Shown piece after piece: positions 51,941 to 61,300 of a stretch of DNA of 64,000 bases (the first letter of the stretch is position 1; each line of letters begins with the position of its first letter). The notes beneath the pieces are model-generated. The model worked only from the letters and a program-made list of their open reading frames with translations. It had not been told where the DNA came from and did not search any database. Source of the stretch: Bacillota bacterium (GTDB lineage: Bacteria; Bacillota; UBA4882; UBA8346). The stretch spans positions 1 through 64,000 of the forward strand of contig JAEVYU010000023.1 of the NCBI GenBank assembly GCA_023392595.1, given 5' to 3'. Made by a program: the position numbers and the translations under genes.

Positions 51941-52078
51941 ATGGCAGACGGTTTAAAAGGTCTAGTACAAGGATTAACTGATGGCTTTTGTGGTTGTGGA
52001 TGTAATGGCTGGCTTATGTTTTTGATCTTTGTGCTGTTAGTTATCGGTTGCGGCGGCTGTTTCGGCGGGTGTATTTAA
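51941..52078 (+). CDS. Cys-rich paralogue of the YjcZ-like peptide (45 aa)
   Basis: 45 residues, ATG behind AAAGGA. It begins MADGLKGLVQGLTDGF, and the membrane segment WLMFLIFVLLVIGCGGCFGG is the same as in the first copy. The segment between is changed from GFGS to CGCGC, and the tail from GGGFI to GGCI. It therefore carries six cysteines against two in its twin. This suggests metal binding or disulphide cross-linking in the spore coat or membrane. Followed by a terminator of the same type. Confidence 0.75.
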   Translation: MADGLKGLVQGLTDGFCGCGCNGWLMFLIFVLLVIGCGGCFGGCI

Positions 52079-52137
52079 GCAAATAGCTCGCTCAAACATT
52101 AACATGGAATAAATAAAAAGTCTCATTACTAATCGAC

Positions 52138-52173
52138 AAAGCCCCACTGGTTCTTAGGTGGTGGGGCTTTTTT
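52138..52173 (+). terminator. Intrinsic terminator after peptide gene 2
   Basis: AAAGCCCCAC (52138-52147) pairs with GTGGGGCTTT (52161-52170), then TTT. Confidence 0.92.
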
Positions 52174-52221
52174 ACATTCCTTATTTTTCAAAATCCCTGT
52201 TTTCTTTTTGTCCTCCCATTC

Positions 52222-52977
52222 TTACAGCATGTGCCCGCCAGACACTTCAATATCCTGGGCGGTGACCCAGCCGAAATCAGCGGATAATAAGTTCACAATG
52301 ACCTTGGCAAGATCTTCGGGTTGGCCGATTCTGCCGAATGCCGATTGCTCAGCCAGCGGCTTGATGAATTCAGGATGTTTATCGAACACTCCATCGCCGA
52401 AATTGCTGTGCGTGGGGCCGGGCGAAACTGCGTTGACCCGGATTTGGCGCGGCGCCAGTTCTTTGGCGATATAGCGAGTCCAGGACGACAACGCCGCTTT
52501 TAACGGGCCGTAGGCGGAGTAACCGGGAAACGATTGGTTCTTGGATGTGCTCGAAGTATTGACAATGGCTCCGGCATCCTCCATCCATGGGACGAGGTGT
52601 TGGGTTAAGAAAACGGGGCCTTTGAAGTTCGTATTCAGTATCTTGTCGAAGTATTCTTCGCTCATCTCCATGAACATCATGGGCCCACCGACACCGCCAT
52701 TATTGACCAGGTAATCGAAAGTCGTTCGGTTCCAAATCTCGTGAAGCTTCTTTTGCACTTCCTGAACGAACCCTTCGAAGGTTGATCGTTGAGTCAGATC
52801 CAACTTCAGCGCTACAGCCCGAACTCCTTTATTCTTCTCAATTTCCTTAACAACAGCTTCCGCTCTATCTTGATAGGAATTGTAGGTGAGAATGACGCCA
52901 ACTCCGCGCTTGCCAAGCTCAAGAGCGATTGCTTTTCCAATGCCATTGCTTCCACCGGTTACGATTGCGACTTTCAT
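52222..52977 (-). CDS. Short-chain dehydrogenase/reductase (SDR)
   Basis: 251 residues, classical SDR length, AAGGAGGAGG before the ATG. Cofactor motif TGGSNGIG (7-14), NNGG, catalytic Ser in VNTSSTS and the Tyr-x3-Lys motif in YGPLK. The C-terminus ends ...DIEVSGGHML. NADP(H) is likely. Substrate unknown; such proteins are often annotated as 3-oxoacyl-ACP reductase. Divergent from an AraC-type regulator gene, which probably controls it. Confidence 0.9.
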   Translation of the reverse strand: MKVAIVTGGSNGIGKAIALELGKRGVGVILTYNSYQDRAEAVVKEIEKNKGVRAVALKLDLTQRSTFEGFVQEVQKKLHEIWNRTTFDYLVNNGGVGGPMMFMEMSEEYFDKILNTNFKGPVFLTQHLVPWMEDAGAIVNTSSTSKNQSFPGYSAYGPLKAALSSWTRYIAKELAPRQIRVNAVSPGPTHSNFGDGVFDKHPEFIKPLAEQSAFGRIGQPEDLAKVIVNLLSADFGWVTAQDIEVSGGHML

Positions 52978-53191
52978 AAGTTCCTCCTCCTTGTTTTGGT
53001 TGTTCCTTCTTAATTCTATCTTAGCCGTTTCTGCTGCAACAAACTAGCTCCAATGACGCCATTTTATTGCCTAAAAACACCACGGTAACGCAAATCATTC
53101 CCGCATATCCTTTTGTTATATGTCTAAAAAATCCTAAAAATGCCCTGGAGTTTGAAATGGGGATGGAAAACAAGAAGGGATGTGATAGAAT

Positions 53192-54088
53192 ATGGATATG
53201 AATAAAGTTTTAGCTGAAATTATCGAGCGAATGAAAAGAGCAGGCACTCGACCCATGGAAACCGGAGTACCCGGGCTAAGCATGATTAAGGGAGACATTC
53301 CCGCCCATCAGCTCGCAGCGCTCTACAAGCCCCTCATTGGTTTTACGGTTCAGGGAACAAAGATTCTGACCATCGGGGAGCGCAGTACGGCTCTGAAAGC
53401 GCCTTCATATTACGTGTTACCGGTGCATGTTCCCGCAACGGCCAGTGTACATCCGGACCCTAATGGCCGTCCTTACATGTCCCTCGGTCTTGCGTTCAAT
53501 CAAAATCTTCTTCAGAGTTTGCTAAGAGATCTTCCTGAAGATCTCATGCCAACCACTTCTGAGCAGCATTTCGCAGCTTGTGAAATGGACATCGAACTGA
53601 TGGAGGCCTGGCTGCGGTTATTGCGATTAACCGAGGCTCCTGGGGATATTCCGGCCCTTGCGCCGGCCTATGAACGTGAAATCCTTTATCGCGTTTTGAT
53701 GGGACCGCAAGGATGGTATCTAAGGCAACTGGGCCTGAGAGAAAGCAATTTTTCAAAGATTTCCCAGATTGTAAAATGGCTTCGCGATAACTATACCAAG
53801 CCCATTGACGTCGGTGAGATGGCCGCGAAATCGGGGATGGCTATCAATACCTTTCACCGTCAGTTTAAACGGGCAACCGGTTTAAGCCCGATTCAGTTTC
53901 AAAAACAATTGCGGCTTTTGGAAGCCAGAAATCTGATGGCATTTGAGGGCTATGCGGTAGCCAGCGCCGCATATCAAGTCGGTTACCAGAGTCCCTCTCA
54001 GTTTAACCGGGAATATTCCCGCTTCTTCGGCTCACCCCCGGCGCGGGACACCGAGAAGCTAAGACGAATCGAAGCCGCGAGGGATTAG
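53192..54088 (+). CDS. AraC-family transcriptional regulator
   Basis: 298 residues. An N-terminal AraC_N-type effector domain (about 1-180; VQGTKILTIGER, VLPVHVPATA) precedes the double helix-turn-helix (about 190-290): KPIDVGEMAAKSGMAINTFH and the signature VASAAYQVGYQSPSQFNREY. It is divergently transcribed from the SDR gene across a 214-base region, the common layout for this regulator subtype and its oxidoreductase target. A start two codons later is also possible. Confidence 0.92.
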   Translation: MDMNKVLAEIIERMKRAGTRPMETGVPGLSMIKGDIPAHQLAALYKPLIGFTVQGTKILTIGERSTALKAPSYYVLPVHVPATASVHPDPNGRPYMSLGLAFNQNLLQSLLRDLPEDLMPTTSEQHFAACEMDIELMEAWLRLLRLTEAPGDIPALAPAYEREILYRVLMGPQGWYLRQLGLRESNFSKISQIVKWLRDNYTKPIDVGEMAAKSGMAINTFHRQFKRATGLSPIQFQKQLRLLEARNLMAFEGYAVASAAYQVGYQSPSQFNREYSRFFGSPPARDTEKLRRIEAARD

Positions 54089-54826
54089 CGGCCAGACGGC
54101 CGCTTCGATTTAGAATGGGTTGCCTCAGAAAAAAGACAGCCCGCTCCCCTTCAATCGGCTTCGTAAATATCCCAATTGATGATTTTAAGCCATTTTCGTT
54201 CCAAAATCATTTTTTTTAAGAAAACATCTATCCCAGCTTGTGGAAATTAATCTTAGCTCTTAAGAATTAATCTTACCTTCCGGATTTCATTTCCCGGACA
54301 TAAATCATCAATTCCCGCTTCCGGAAATTAATCTTAGCTCTTAAGAATTAATCTTACCTTCCGGATTTCATTTCCCGGACATAAATCATCAATTCCCCCT
54401 TTAAAAAATGAATCTTTACGCTCCAAAATCATTTTTTGTTGCAAAATCTCATCTTCGGTCAAAACGAATCAATATCCATCGGAAAATCAAATCCTAGCAC
54501 AAAAATTACTTTCCGGTTTCAAAATATACTTCGAAGCAAAGATCCAGACCGATCGGCCGGGGTTTAGAATGCTTTTTAAAACTTAGCCCGGGGCTTTCAT
54601 CCTCTGCGTCCGGGATAAATAAGGGATTGAACCGGATTCGTCAGGATTCTTCGCCTTTTAAAAAAGGCGCCCGATTAGACGGCTCAGTCAGTCTCTGCCA
54701 TTTGGAGGGGAAGGAGGTTAATTCCTTTCTCCGTGTCTCTGTGGCTAACCCAATAGGACACATCGTCACAACCATTATTTTATCTCGGAGCCATCCTGGA
54801 CAAAGTTAAGCTTGTTCCGAATCCGC
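54089..54826. other. Decayed non-coding region
   Basis: About 740 bases without a convincing gene. It contains an 81-base tandem repeat (separate entry), several AAAATCATTTTTT-like patches, and near 54730-54760 a phrase similar to widespread bacterial filler (CCGTGTCTCTGTGGCTAAC). Confidence 0.55.
54242..54397. repeat. 81-bp tandem direct repeat, about 1.9 copies
   Basis: Copy 1 runs from 54242 to 54322 and copy 2 from 54323 to about 54397, starting with GGAAATTAATCTTAGCTC. Apart from the truncated end of the second copy they are essentially identical. Internally TTAATCTTA occurs twice per unit. Confidence 0.85.
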
Positions 54827-57292
54827 TTAGCGAAACCGGTTGCTTGAACTGAAGAAATCTTGCCAGGGGTCATCGCCGCCGATCCTCCTTAGCGCCTCCG
54901 CCATATTGACGCCGTCGGGAGCCACCGTGTCCAGTTCTTTCCAGGTAATGGGCATCGAGACCCGGGCCCCTTTTCTCGCCCGGAGGGAATAAGGGGCAAT
55001 GCTGGTAGCGCCCCGGCCGTTGCGAATCCAATCAATGAAGATCTTGCCCGTCCGCTTATTCTTTCTGACATTGCTGGTGTAACGGTCAGGCCACTGCTGT
55101 TCCATAACCTCGGCAACGCGCCTGGCAAAACCGTAAAAGGTCTCCCACTCCACCGCCGGTTTGAAAGGGACCACCACATGATAGCCTTTGCCGCCGCTGG
55201 TTTTGAGATACGAGTTCAAAGAAAGCTGCTCCAAAAGGCTTTTGATGTCTTTTACCCCCCGGCGCACCGTTTCCAGGTCCATTCCCTCATCCGGGTCCAG
55301 GTCAAATACCATGATGTCCGGCTTTTCCAGCTCCTCCACCCGGCTGCCCCAGGTATGAAATTCCAAAGTCCCCATCTGGGCTTCAAATAAGAGACCGGCT
55401 GCATTCTCCATATAGAAATAGTCTTCCGTTGCTCCGCTGCCGGTGAGGACCGGCATGGTGACGATCCCCTTATTATCCGGACCGGGATGCTTCTTGTAGA
55501 AGCAAGACTGGGATATTCCCTTGGGACAGCGTACAATGCTGAGAATCCGCCGCCCCACATAGGGCATCATCCGCTCCGCCACCTTCGCATAATACCGGAC
55601 CACATCCGCTTTAGTGATTTCAGGCTCATCAAAAATCACCTTGTCTGGGCTGGTGATCCGGATTCCCTCGATGGTGATGCTGTCAACCTTCGCTTTCATC
55701 GGCCTCTCCAAATTCACAGCGGGTAATGGATCTTCTTCCGGGTTTCCGCTTGACTCCGTTTCATCATCCCCATTTTCCTTCTGGATATCCCCGGGCTCCT
55801 TATCCGTCCGCAGGCCCTTGAAGCTCGCCTGTCTTAACAGATGATCCGCGGTCCATTCGGCAAACTGGATTTCCGCAACCAACTCAGGTTCAAGCCAGGT
55901 AATTTTTTCATTTTTCCCGATATCCGGCGTCTGTTTAAAAGGGGGGGTTTTCCGCCGGAGCGGTTTGAATTTTTCCTCCAGCTCTTTCATACCGCGTATT
56001 GTGAAGCCCGTTCCGGCCCGTCCGGCATAGATCAGTTCCTTCCCTTCATAGACCCCGAGGAGCAGCGAGCTTACCCCGGTCGTTTTTTTGTCGGAAAGCG
56101 TATATCCGCCAATGACGAATTCCCGCCTCCCGGCGCATTTCAGCTTAATCCAATCGCCGTTTCGGGTTCCGCTGTATCTGGAATCAGCTTTTTTCCCGAC
56201 GATCCCCTCGAAATTCCCTTTACAAGCTGCCAGAAAGCTTTCCTTGCCATTGCCTACAATATGCTGGCTATAGTGGAGGTTTTGAGGGGAATCCTTCATC
56301 AGAGCTTCCAACGTTGCTTTTCTGTCAATCAGGCGGCGTCCTCTCAAGTCATTGCCATCCAGGGCCAGGAGATCAAAGACGATATAGGTAAGGTTTTTGC
56401 CCTGGGGATTTCGCATATAACTTTGGAGAGCCTGGAAATCGGTCTTGCCTTGCGCATCCGTGATCACCATTTCCCCGTCCAGGACCATCGCCCTCCCGGC
56501 AGCCCAGTCGACGAGGGAAAGAGCGACGTCCTGAAACCGGGTGGTAAAGTCATGGCCGTTTCTGGTGATCAGCCGGGCGTTGTTGCCTTCCAGAAAGGCA
56601 AGAATCCGGTAGCCGTCGTATTTCAGCTCATAGAGCCAATCCCCGCCCTCGGGAACCGTGCGATTAAGTTTGGCAAGCTGCACATCGGCCCGTTGAAAAG
56701 GGTTATTTTGGGTGATTTTTTGATCCGCTCCCGCCTCGATCTCCGCCATGGTGCGTCCGGTTCTGACGCTGGTGGTAAACTCGGAAATCCCCGCGGCGAT
56801 TTCGGCGTAATCGTCTTTTTCTTTGAGCAAAAGCCAGTTATTTTTATCCTCGCCCGTTTTTGCTTTCATCCGAACCAAAGCCCATTTTCCCTTCAACCGT
56901 CTTCCTCTTAAAAGAAACTTCAACGAGCCCTCCCGGAGTCCTGCCTCCACATCCCCCTGAGGCTCCCAGAGGCCTTCATCCCAAAGCATCACCACCCCGC
57001 CGCCATATTCCCCCTTGGGAATAAGCCCTTCAAAGTTCCTGTATTCCAAAGGATGATCCTCTACCTGTACGGCGAGCCGCTTGTCACGGGTATCATAGGA
57101 AGGCCCCTTGGGAACCGCCCAGCTTAATAAAGCCCCATCCCATTCCAGGCGCAAGTCGAAGTGATCCCTGCGGGCCAGATGGTGCTGGACGGCAAATCTC
57201 AGGCGGTCGGCGGGCTTTTCCGGTTTGCCTTCCGGCTCGGCCGTTTTTGCAAAATTCCTTTTGCGGTTGTATTCTGCCAATTTGGGGGGCAT
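54827..57292 (-). CDS. ligD: Multifunctional DNA ligase D (phosphoesterase-ligase-polymerase)
   Basis: 821 residues from the ATG at 57292, which follows AAAGGAAAG; an in-frame ATG 21 bases upstream has no ribosome site. Three domains. The 3'-phosphoesterase (about 25-145) has HHLARRDHFDLRLEWDG. The ATP-dependent ligase has nucleophile Lys224 in LYELKYDGYR and continues to about 505. The primase-like polymerase (about 540-815) has FDLDPDEG with the metal-binding Asp pair and TSGGKGYHVVVP. With Ku it repairs double-strand breaks by end joining, typically in spores or stationary phase. No ku gene is in this window. Confidence 0.94.
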   Translation of the reverse strand: MPPKLAEYNRKRNFAKTAEPEGKPEKPADRLRFAVQHHLARRDHFDLRLEWDGALLSWAVPKGPSYDTRDKRLAVQVEDHPLEYRNFEGLIPKGEYGGGVVMLWDEGLWEPQGDVEAGLREGSLKFLLRGRRLKGKWALVRMKAKTGEDKNNWLLLKEKDDYAEIAAGISEFTTSVRTGRTMAEIEAGADQKITQNNPFQRADVQLAKLNRTVPEGGDWLYELKYDGYRILAFLEGNNARLITRNGHDFTTRFQDVALSLVDWAAGRAMVLDGEMVITDAQGKTDFQALQSYMRNPQGKNLTYIVFDLLALDGNDLRGRRLIDRKATLEALMKDSPQNLHYSQHIVGNGKESFLAACKGNFEGIVGKKADSRYSGTRNGDWIKLKCAGRREFVIGGYTLSDKKTTGVSSLLLGVYEGKELIYAGRAGTGFTIRGMKELEEKFKPLRRKTPPFKQTPDIGKNEKITWLEPELVAEIQFAEWTADHLLRQASFKGLRTDKEPGDIQKENGDDETESSGNPEEDPLPAVNLERPMKAKVDSITIEGIRITSPDKVIFDEPEITKADVVRYYAKVAERMMPYVGRRILSIVRCPKGISQSCFYKKHPGPDNKGIVTMPVLTGSGATEDYFYMENAAGLLFEAQMGTLEFHTWGSRVEELEKPDIMVFDLDPDEGMDLETVRRGVKDIKSLLEQLSLNSYLKTSGGKGYHVVVPFKPAVEWETFYGFARRVAEVMEQQWPDRYTSNVRKNKRTGKIFIDWIRNGRGATSIAPYSLRARKGARVSMPITWKELDTVAPDGVNMAEALRRIGGDDPWQDFFSSSNRFR

Positions 57293-57516
57293 TTCTACTT
57301 TCCTTTTGAACATACTGCGGTCGCTTTCTAACTATTATCCACCGCTTCCGCGGGGGTTATCCATTTTGGGTGAGGGAGGCAGCGAGTACCGGGGGTGCGT
57401 TAACGAAAACAGTTTCAGCTTCATACCTGTAAAATATCAGGTAATCCCTACCAACAAGGAAACGATAGTCTGTCTGAATATCCATGATGGAAGATAACGA
57501 TGCGCCAATTCCAGGA
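57293..57516. other. Intergenic region upstream of ligD
   Basis: About 220 bases that should hold the ligD promoter. No gene and no clear motif seen. Confidence 0.4.
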
Positions 57517-57551
57517 TAAAAAAATCCACCCCGGTCACACACTGGCCGGGG
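57517..57551 (-). terminator. Intrinsic terminator after the nitroreductase gene
   Basis: CCCCGG (57529-57534) pairs with CCGGGG (57546-57551) with an extended stem. Followed by a T-run on the minus strand. Lies 18 bases past the stop at 57569. Confidence 0.8.
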
Positions 57552-57568
57552 TCGTTGTTATCAGTAGA

Positions 57569-58117
57569 TTATTTTATATAATCAATTACATTCATGTCTC
57601 TGGGCGGAGCGGCCGGATCATCTCCATAGGTATATCCAAGCGCTATCGTGCATACATAATTATAATGATCAGGAATGGCTAATTCCCTTTTCAAGTCATT
57701 GCCTTTTTCCGTCTTAAAAAGAATTCCGGAAGACAAAATAAAACATGAACCAATATGTAACGATTCTGCCGCCAGCATAATATTCTGCGCCGCTAATCCG
57801 CATTCGATCTGTGGCGCGGTCTTATCTGCAGAAATCAAAATGACTGTAGGCGCATTATAAAAGGTATGATAAATCGGATCTTTGACTCTTTTAATCATTA
57901 TTTGGCTATCCGAATTCAGAAAGTCCTCTTTGATCAGATCAACCATCTTATCAAGTAAGACCCTATTTTGAATCACTGTAAAGTGCCATTTTTGTTCCGA
58001 CGTGGGTGCAAAAACAGCAGCATCCAGTATTGTCTGCAACTCAGAATCAGCAATCTGTTCAAATTTATATTTCCTTATACTTCTCCTGCTTTTAATAACC
58101 CTCAAAGTTTCATTCAT
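57569..58117 (-). CDS. Nitroreductase-family flavoprotein
   Basis: 182 residues. It opens RVIKSRRSIRKYKFEQI, the FMN-phosphate binding start of the family, followed by AAVFAPTSEQKWHFTVI. GLAAQNIMLAAESLHIGSCF and ALGYTYGD in the C-terminal half complete the fold. FMN-dependent NAD(P)H reductase, normally a homodimer. The natural substrate is unknown. GGAGG lies before the ATG. It is a single-gene unit with its own terminator. Confidence 0.9.
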   Translation of the reverse strand: MNETLRVIKSRRSIRKYKFEQIADSELQTILDAAVFAPTSEQKWHFTVIQNRVLLDKMVDLIKEDFLNSDSQIMIKRVKDPIYHTFYNAPTVILISADKTAPQIECGLAAQNIMLAAESLHIGSCFILSSGILFKTEKGNDLKRELAIPDHYNYVCTIALGYTYGDDPAAPPRDMNVIDYIK

Positions 58118-58252
58118 AAATAATGAGCCTCCGTTATTATAGATTCTAACCTTTAAAAAATTAATGCCGCCGCTTCAGCCGGCAACAATCTGTTTTATTA
58201 AATATACACCAATTGTTGAATGATAACAAGTAACCTGTAAAAGTCTTATTTA

Positions 58253-58425
58253 TCAAGTTTCCATCACGCCTGAGTCGCAACCCAAATTCAAAAGCTCTTC
58301 CAGCGCCTTGTAATCTTCCGCCGGGAGTGTTTAAACCGGTTTAAAACCGCATCGCTCCAGCCACCGGCCGGATAGGCGTGGCCCTCCTTTTGGGTGTAAC
58401 CCATTGGCTGAAAATAGCGTGATTG
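58253..58425 (-). pseudogene. Degraded coding remnant
   Basis: In one frame YFQPMGYTQKEGHAYPAGGW and following residues are open. In another frame LPAEDYKALEELLNLGCD runs to a stop at 58253. These look like pieces of one gene now out of frame, with no start. I do not recognise the family. Confidence 0.3.
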
Positions 58426-58466
58426 CTGCAATTATGGCTTAGGAGGGGCAGGAGGACATAAAAAAA

Positions 58467-58610
58467 ATGAACCGGGATAAAAAAGGCCATCCATTATTTA
58501 TCGTTTCAATCTGCGGATTTACAGGCAAGATGGAGTACTCTTCCACCTGTCAACCGCTGCGCATGGATACCGAACCGCATGATACAATCTTGGGGGAAGT
58601 GATCTGTTAA
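58467..58610 (+). CDS. Possible small ORF (47 aa)
   Basis: ATG at 58467 behind GGAGGACAT. Opens MNRDKKGHPLFIVSICGFTG. No family recognised. It may be a small gene or a relic. Confidence 0.25.
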   Translation: MNRDKKGHPLFIVSICGFTGKMEYSSTCQPLRMDTEPHDTILGEVIC

Positions 58611-58742
58611 CAGTCCAAGACCGACCAATTCCAATTTGAAATGCTGATTATTTGTACACAGACGAACAGGAATTTATTGAGCAGATAGCCAATAAAAAAC
58701 ACAAAATAATGAATCCCAGATAAATTTTTCGGAGGATTATCA

Positions 58743-59387
58743 ATGAACAAAATAATTAAGATTAGGAATGAAGAGAAAACAGATTATGAGAAAGTAGAAG
58801 AAATCACACGGAAAGCTTTTTGGAATTTATATATTCCAGGGTGCAATGAACACTATTTAGTTCATATTATGCGACCCCATAAAGATTTTCTGCCGGAGTT
58901 GGATTTGGTGATCGAAGTTGATAATCAGATCATCGGAAATATCATGTATACGAAAACAAAACTAATCGATGAGTCCGGGGAAGAAAAACACATCCTTACT
59001 TTTGGTCCGGTTTGCATTTTGCCGCAATATCAGAGAAAGGGGTATGGAAAAAAACTAATAGAGTATTCCTTTGAACGGGCGGTCGCACTTGGTTACGATG
59101 TGGTTGTAATATTTGGGAACCCCAATAATTATGTAAGCTGTGGCTTTAAGAGTTGCAAAAAATACAATGTCTGTCTTGAGAACGGGACATATCCAGCGGC
59201 AATGATGGTAAAAGAACTCAAACCAGATACCTTGGACGGAAGAAAATGGGTTTACTATCAAAGTCCTGTATTTGAGATAGACGAGCAAGAAGCTGAGCGC
59301 TTTGACGAGGGCCTGGAAAGCCTGGAGAAAAAATACCAGCCAAGTCAAGAAGAATTTTATATTCACAGCCATTCTATTATACAGTGA
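58743..59387 (+). CDS. GNAT-family N-acetyltransferase
   Basis: 214 residues, GGAGG 9 nt before the ATG. GNAT fold with IRNEEKTDYEKVEEITRKAF at the N-terminus and the acetyl-CoA loop QYQRKGYGKKLIEYSFERA (Q-x-x-R/K-G-x-G/A). FGNPNNYVSCGFKSCKKYNV is typical of the YhbS-like group. It transfers an acetyl group to an unknown amine. The C-terminal 40 residues are highly charged. It stands alone and faces the chemoreceptor relic. Confidence 0.88.
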   Translation: MNKIIKIRNEEKTDYEKVEEITRKAFWNLYIPGCNEHYLVHIMRPHKDFLPELDLVIEVDNQIIGNIMYTKTKLIDESGEEKHILTFGPVCILPQYQRKGYGKKLIEYSFERAVALGYDVVVIFGNPNNYVSCGFKSCKKYNVCLENGTYPAAMMVKELKPDTLDGRKWVYYQSPVFEIDEQEAERFDEGLESLEKKYQPSQEEFYIHSHSIIQ

Positions 59388-59499
59388 ACTACCTTTTTTA
59401 TCCGTGCAACTGCTCGAAAATATATCATCACCAAAGAGTCTTCTTTGGAGCAATGGTTTACGTCTAGGCCAGAAAACATGGTCTCTTCTAAGCGCTGCG

Positions 59500-60068
59500 T
59501 CATTTATCTGCGCCTGCGGGAGATATTCTTTTGATTTTAAAACCAATCTGGTTTGAGGTAACGCTTAATTCACGTGTGGAAGAAGCGGTTTTCTGCATGC
59601 TGGCAGATAAAATCCGGGTTATCAATGTCACCTCGCCAATCTGCCGATTCAGGTGTTTGATGTCTGCTGTGGTATGATTGGCAAATTCAGATAACAGCCT
59701 TGCCTCGTGAATAATTTCTTCAATGATTGACTGCAATGATTGCGCCATTAAATTAAAATCATCAGCCAGTTTGCTGATATCATCCTTACCTTTAATATGC
59801 AAGCGTTTTGTCAAATCCCCACCAATAATATTATCAAAATGCCGATATAATTTTTTGATTGAAGAAATTAAGGTAATATTGGCGACGAGGTAAGAAAAAA
59901 TGCCAACTGCAATACCCGCTGCAATGCAGGAAAAAGTAAACCAAGTTTTCATTTCTGGGCTTTTATATACTGTAAACATAGACGGAAGAACGGAAATATT
60001 ATCCCGATGATGATTCCGAAACCTACTGAAAACAATAGAAATTTCCTGATTTGACCCGGCTTAAACAA
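59500..60068 (-). pseudogene. Truncated, frameshifted methyl-accepting chemotaxis receptor
   Basis: A TTG start at 60068 (AAGGAG, 9-nt spacing) opens a frame with a membrane segment (FLLFSVGFGIIIGIIFPFF). A one-base deletion near 59985-59992 shifts it; the next frame continues with YKSPEMKTWFTFSCIAAGI, a second membrane segment, a HAMP domain (NIIGGDLTKRLHIKGKDDIS) and the first part of the signalling helix (SASMQKTASSTRELSVTSNQ). It then stops at 59500 without the kinase-control tip. Both defects point to a dead gene. Confidence 0.75.
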
Positions 60069-60111
60069 AATAAAGCATCTCCTTCAAACAAGTAATGTAA
60101 ATCCGTTCCGC

Positions 60112-61197
60112 TTATGCCGATGCATTGGTTTCATCATCTTTTAGGGCCTTCACAATAAACAAGGTAAGGTCTTCCTTCAGATTTTTATCGCTGGGCTGCG
60201 CCAAGGCCACACCGTTAGCCTCAAACAACACCCGAACCAACGGACGGGCCGCGAATTTCTTGGATACTTTGATCACAACCCCTGTTTCGCCATTATTTAA
60301 TAAAACCATGCTACCGATGGGAAACGGTGCAATATTATCCAGAAAAAGTTTGCTGAAATCCGGATCAAAATCGGTTTTATCTTTATCTCTGATAAATTCC
60401 AAAACTTCATGGGGCAGCCAGCGCTTCCGATAAATCCGGTCGGTAGACAGGGCGTCGTACACATCAGCAACCGCGGCAATCCGGGCAAACTCATGAATTT
60501 CCTTTCCCTTTAAGCCCCGGGGATAACCGGTTCCATTAAATTTCTCATGATGTTGCCAGGCGATATGGGATGATACGCTGCTGATGTCGTTACATTTCTT
60601 TAAGATATCATAACCCAGTTGGGCATGTTTTTGAATCGCCGCAAATTCTTCGGCAGTAAGCTTACCGGCTTTATTCAGAATATCGTCCGCAATCAATACT
60701 TTACCTACATCATGCAAAATGGCACCCATGGCTAAATCCCGCAATCTGGAAAAATTGTAACCCGCGGCCACTCCGGTCATTAAGGACAAAATACACACCG
60801 TCAAGCAGTGGCCGAACAGATAATCGTTAATCGCCCGGATGTCAACCAGGCTGAAAGAGACGCTACGGTTGCCCAAAATTTCATCCAGCACTTCGCTGAT
60901 CACCTGATAGATTTTTTCCCCGCTGACACTCCGGCCATCCCGGATCTTTCCCATGACTTCCTTAACTTCTTTCATCGCTTGGACCCTGGTTTGAACGCGC
61001 ACCAAATCGTCGACTTCAACTTTACCGATCCGTTGGTCGGTAATATATAGCGACATAATCCCCAACTCCTGCAACCTGCCGATATATTTGGCGGTTAGGG
61101 ACACCCCTTCGGCCAACAACACCTTACCATCGACCGAGTAGATATTGCGGGCGACCTGCATATTCTCCTTAACATTCTGGATTGACATCAATCTCAT
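60112..61197 (-). CDS. HD-GYP domain cyclic-di-GMP phosphodiesterase
   Basis: 361 residues. A short N-terminal beta region (1-120, no membrane segment) precedes the HD-GYP domain (about 130-300) with AILHDVGK, HIAWQHHEKFNGTGYPRGLK and DVYDALSTDRIYR. A small C-terminal beta domain follows. All metal-binding His/Asp and the GYP motif are present, so it should be active, degrading cyclic-di-GMP. GAGG before the ATG. It lies just downstream of a diguanylate cyclase gene on the same strand, giving opposite activities side by side. Confidence 0.9.
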   Translation of the reverse strand: MRLMSIQNVKENMQVARNIYSVDGKVLLAEGVSLTAKYIGRLQELGIMSLYITDQRIGKVEVDDLVRVQTRVQAMKEVKEVMGKIRDGRSVSGEKIYQVISEVLDEILGNRSVSFSLVDIRAINDYLFGHCLTVCILSLMTGVAAGYNFSRLRDLAMGAILHDVGKVLIADDILNKAGKLTAEEFAAIQKHAQLGYDILKKCNDISSVSSHIAWQHHEKFNGTGYPRGLKGKEIHEFARIAAVADVYDALSTDRIYRKRWLPHEVLEFIRDKDKTDFDPDFSKLFLDNIAPFPIGSMVLLNNGETGVVIKVSKKFAARPLVRVLFEANGVALAQPSDKNLKEDLTLFIVKALKDDETNASA

Positions 61198-61300
61198 GTT
61201 TTAATTCCTCAAACTGGCAAATTTTAATTCCTAAAAGGCACCCCATCGACATTCGTTGATCCCTAGCGGTCCCGTATCGCCATGATCAGCAGGATAACGC

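Larger units (their letters stand above)
58118..58742. other. Intergenic region with gene relics
   Basis: About 625 bases. The minus-strand side holds a degraded coding fragment (58253-58425) and the plus-strand side a possible 47-residue frame (58467-58610). The rest looks decayed. Confidence 0.45.

Noticed and set aside
54627..54809. 60-codon plus-strand frame
   Set aside because: Covers filler-type sequence similar to common intergenic phrases; no ribosome site.
55841..56911. 356-codon plus-strand frame
   Set aside because: Exactly antisense to ligD, which has complete domains and motifs; a shadow.
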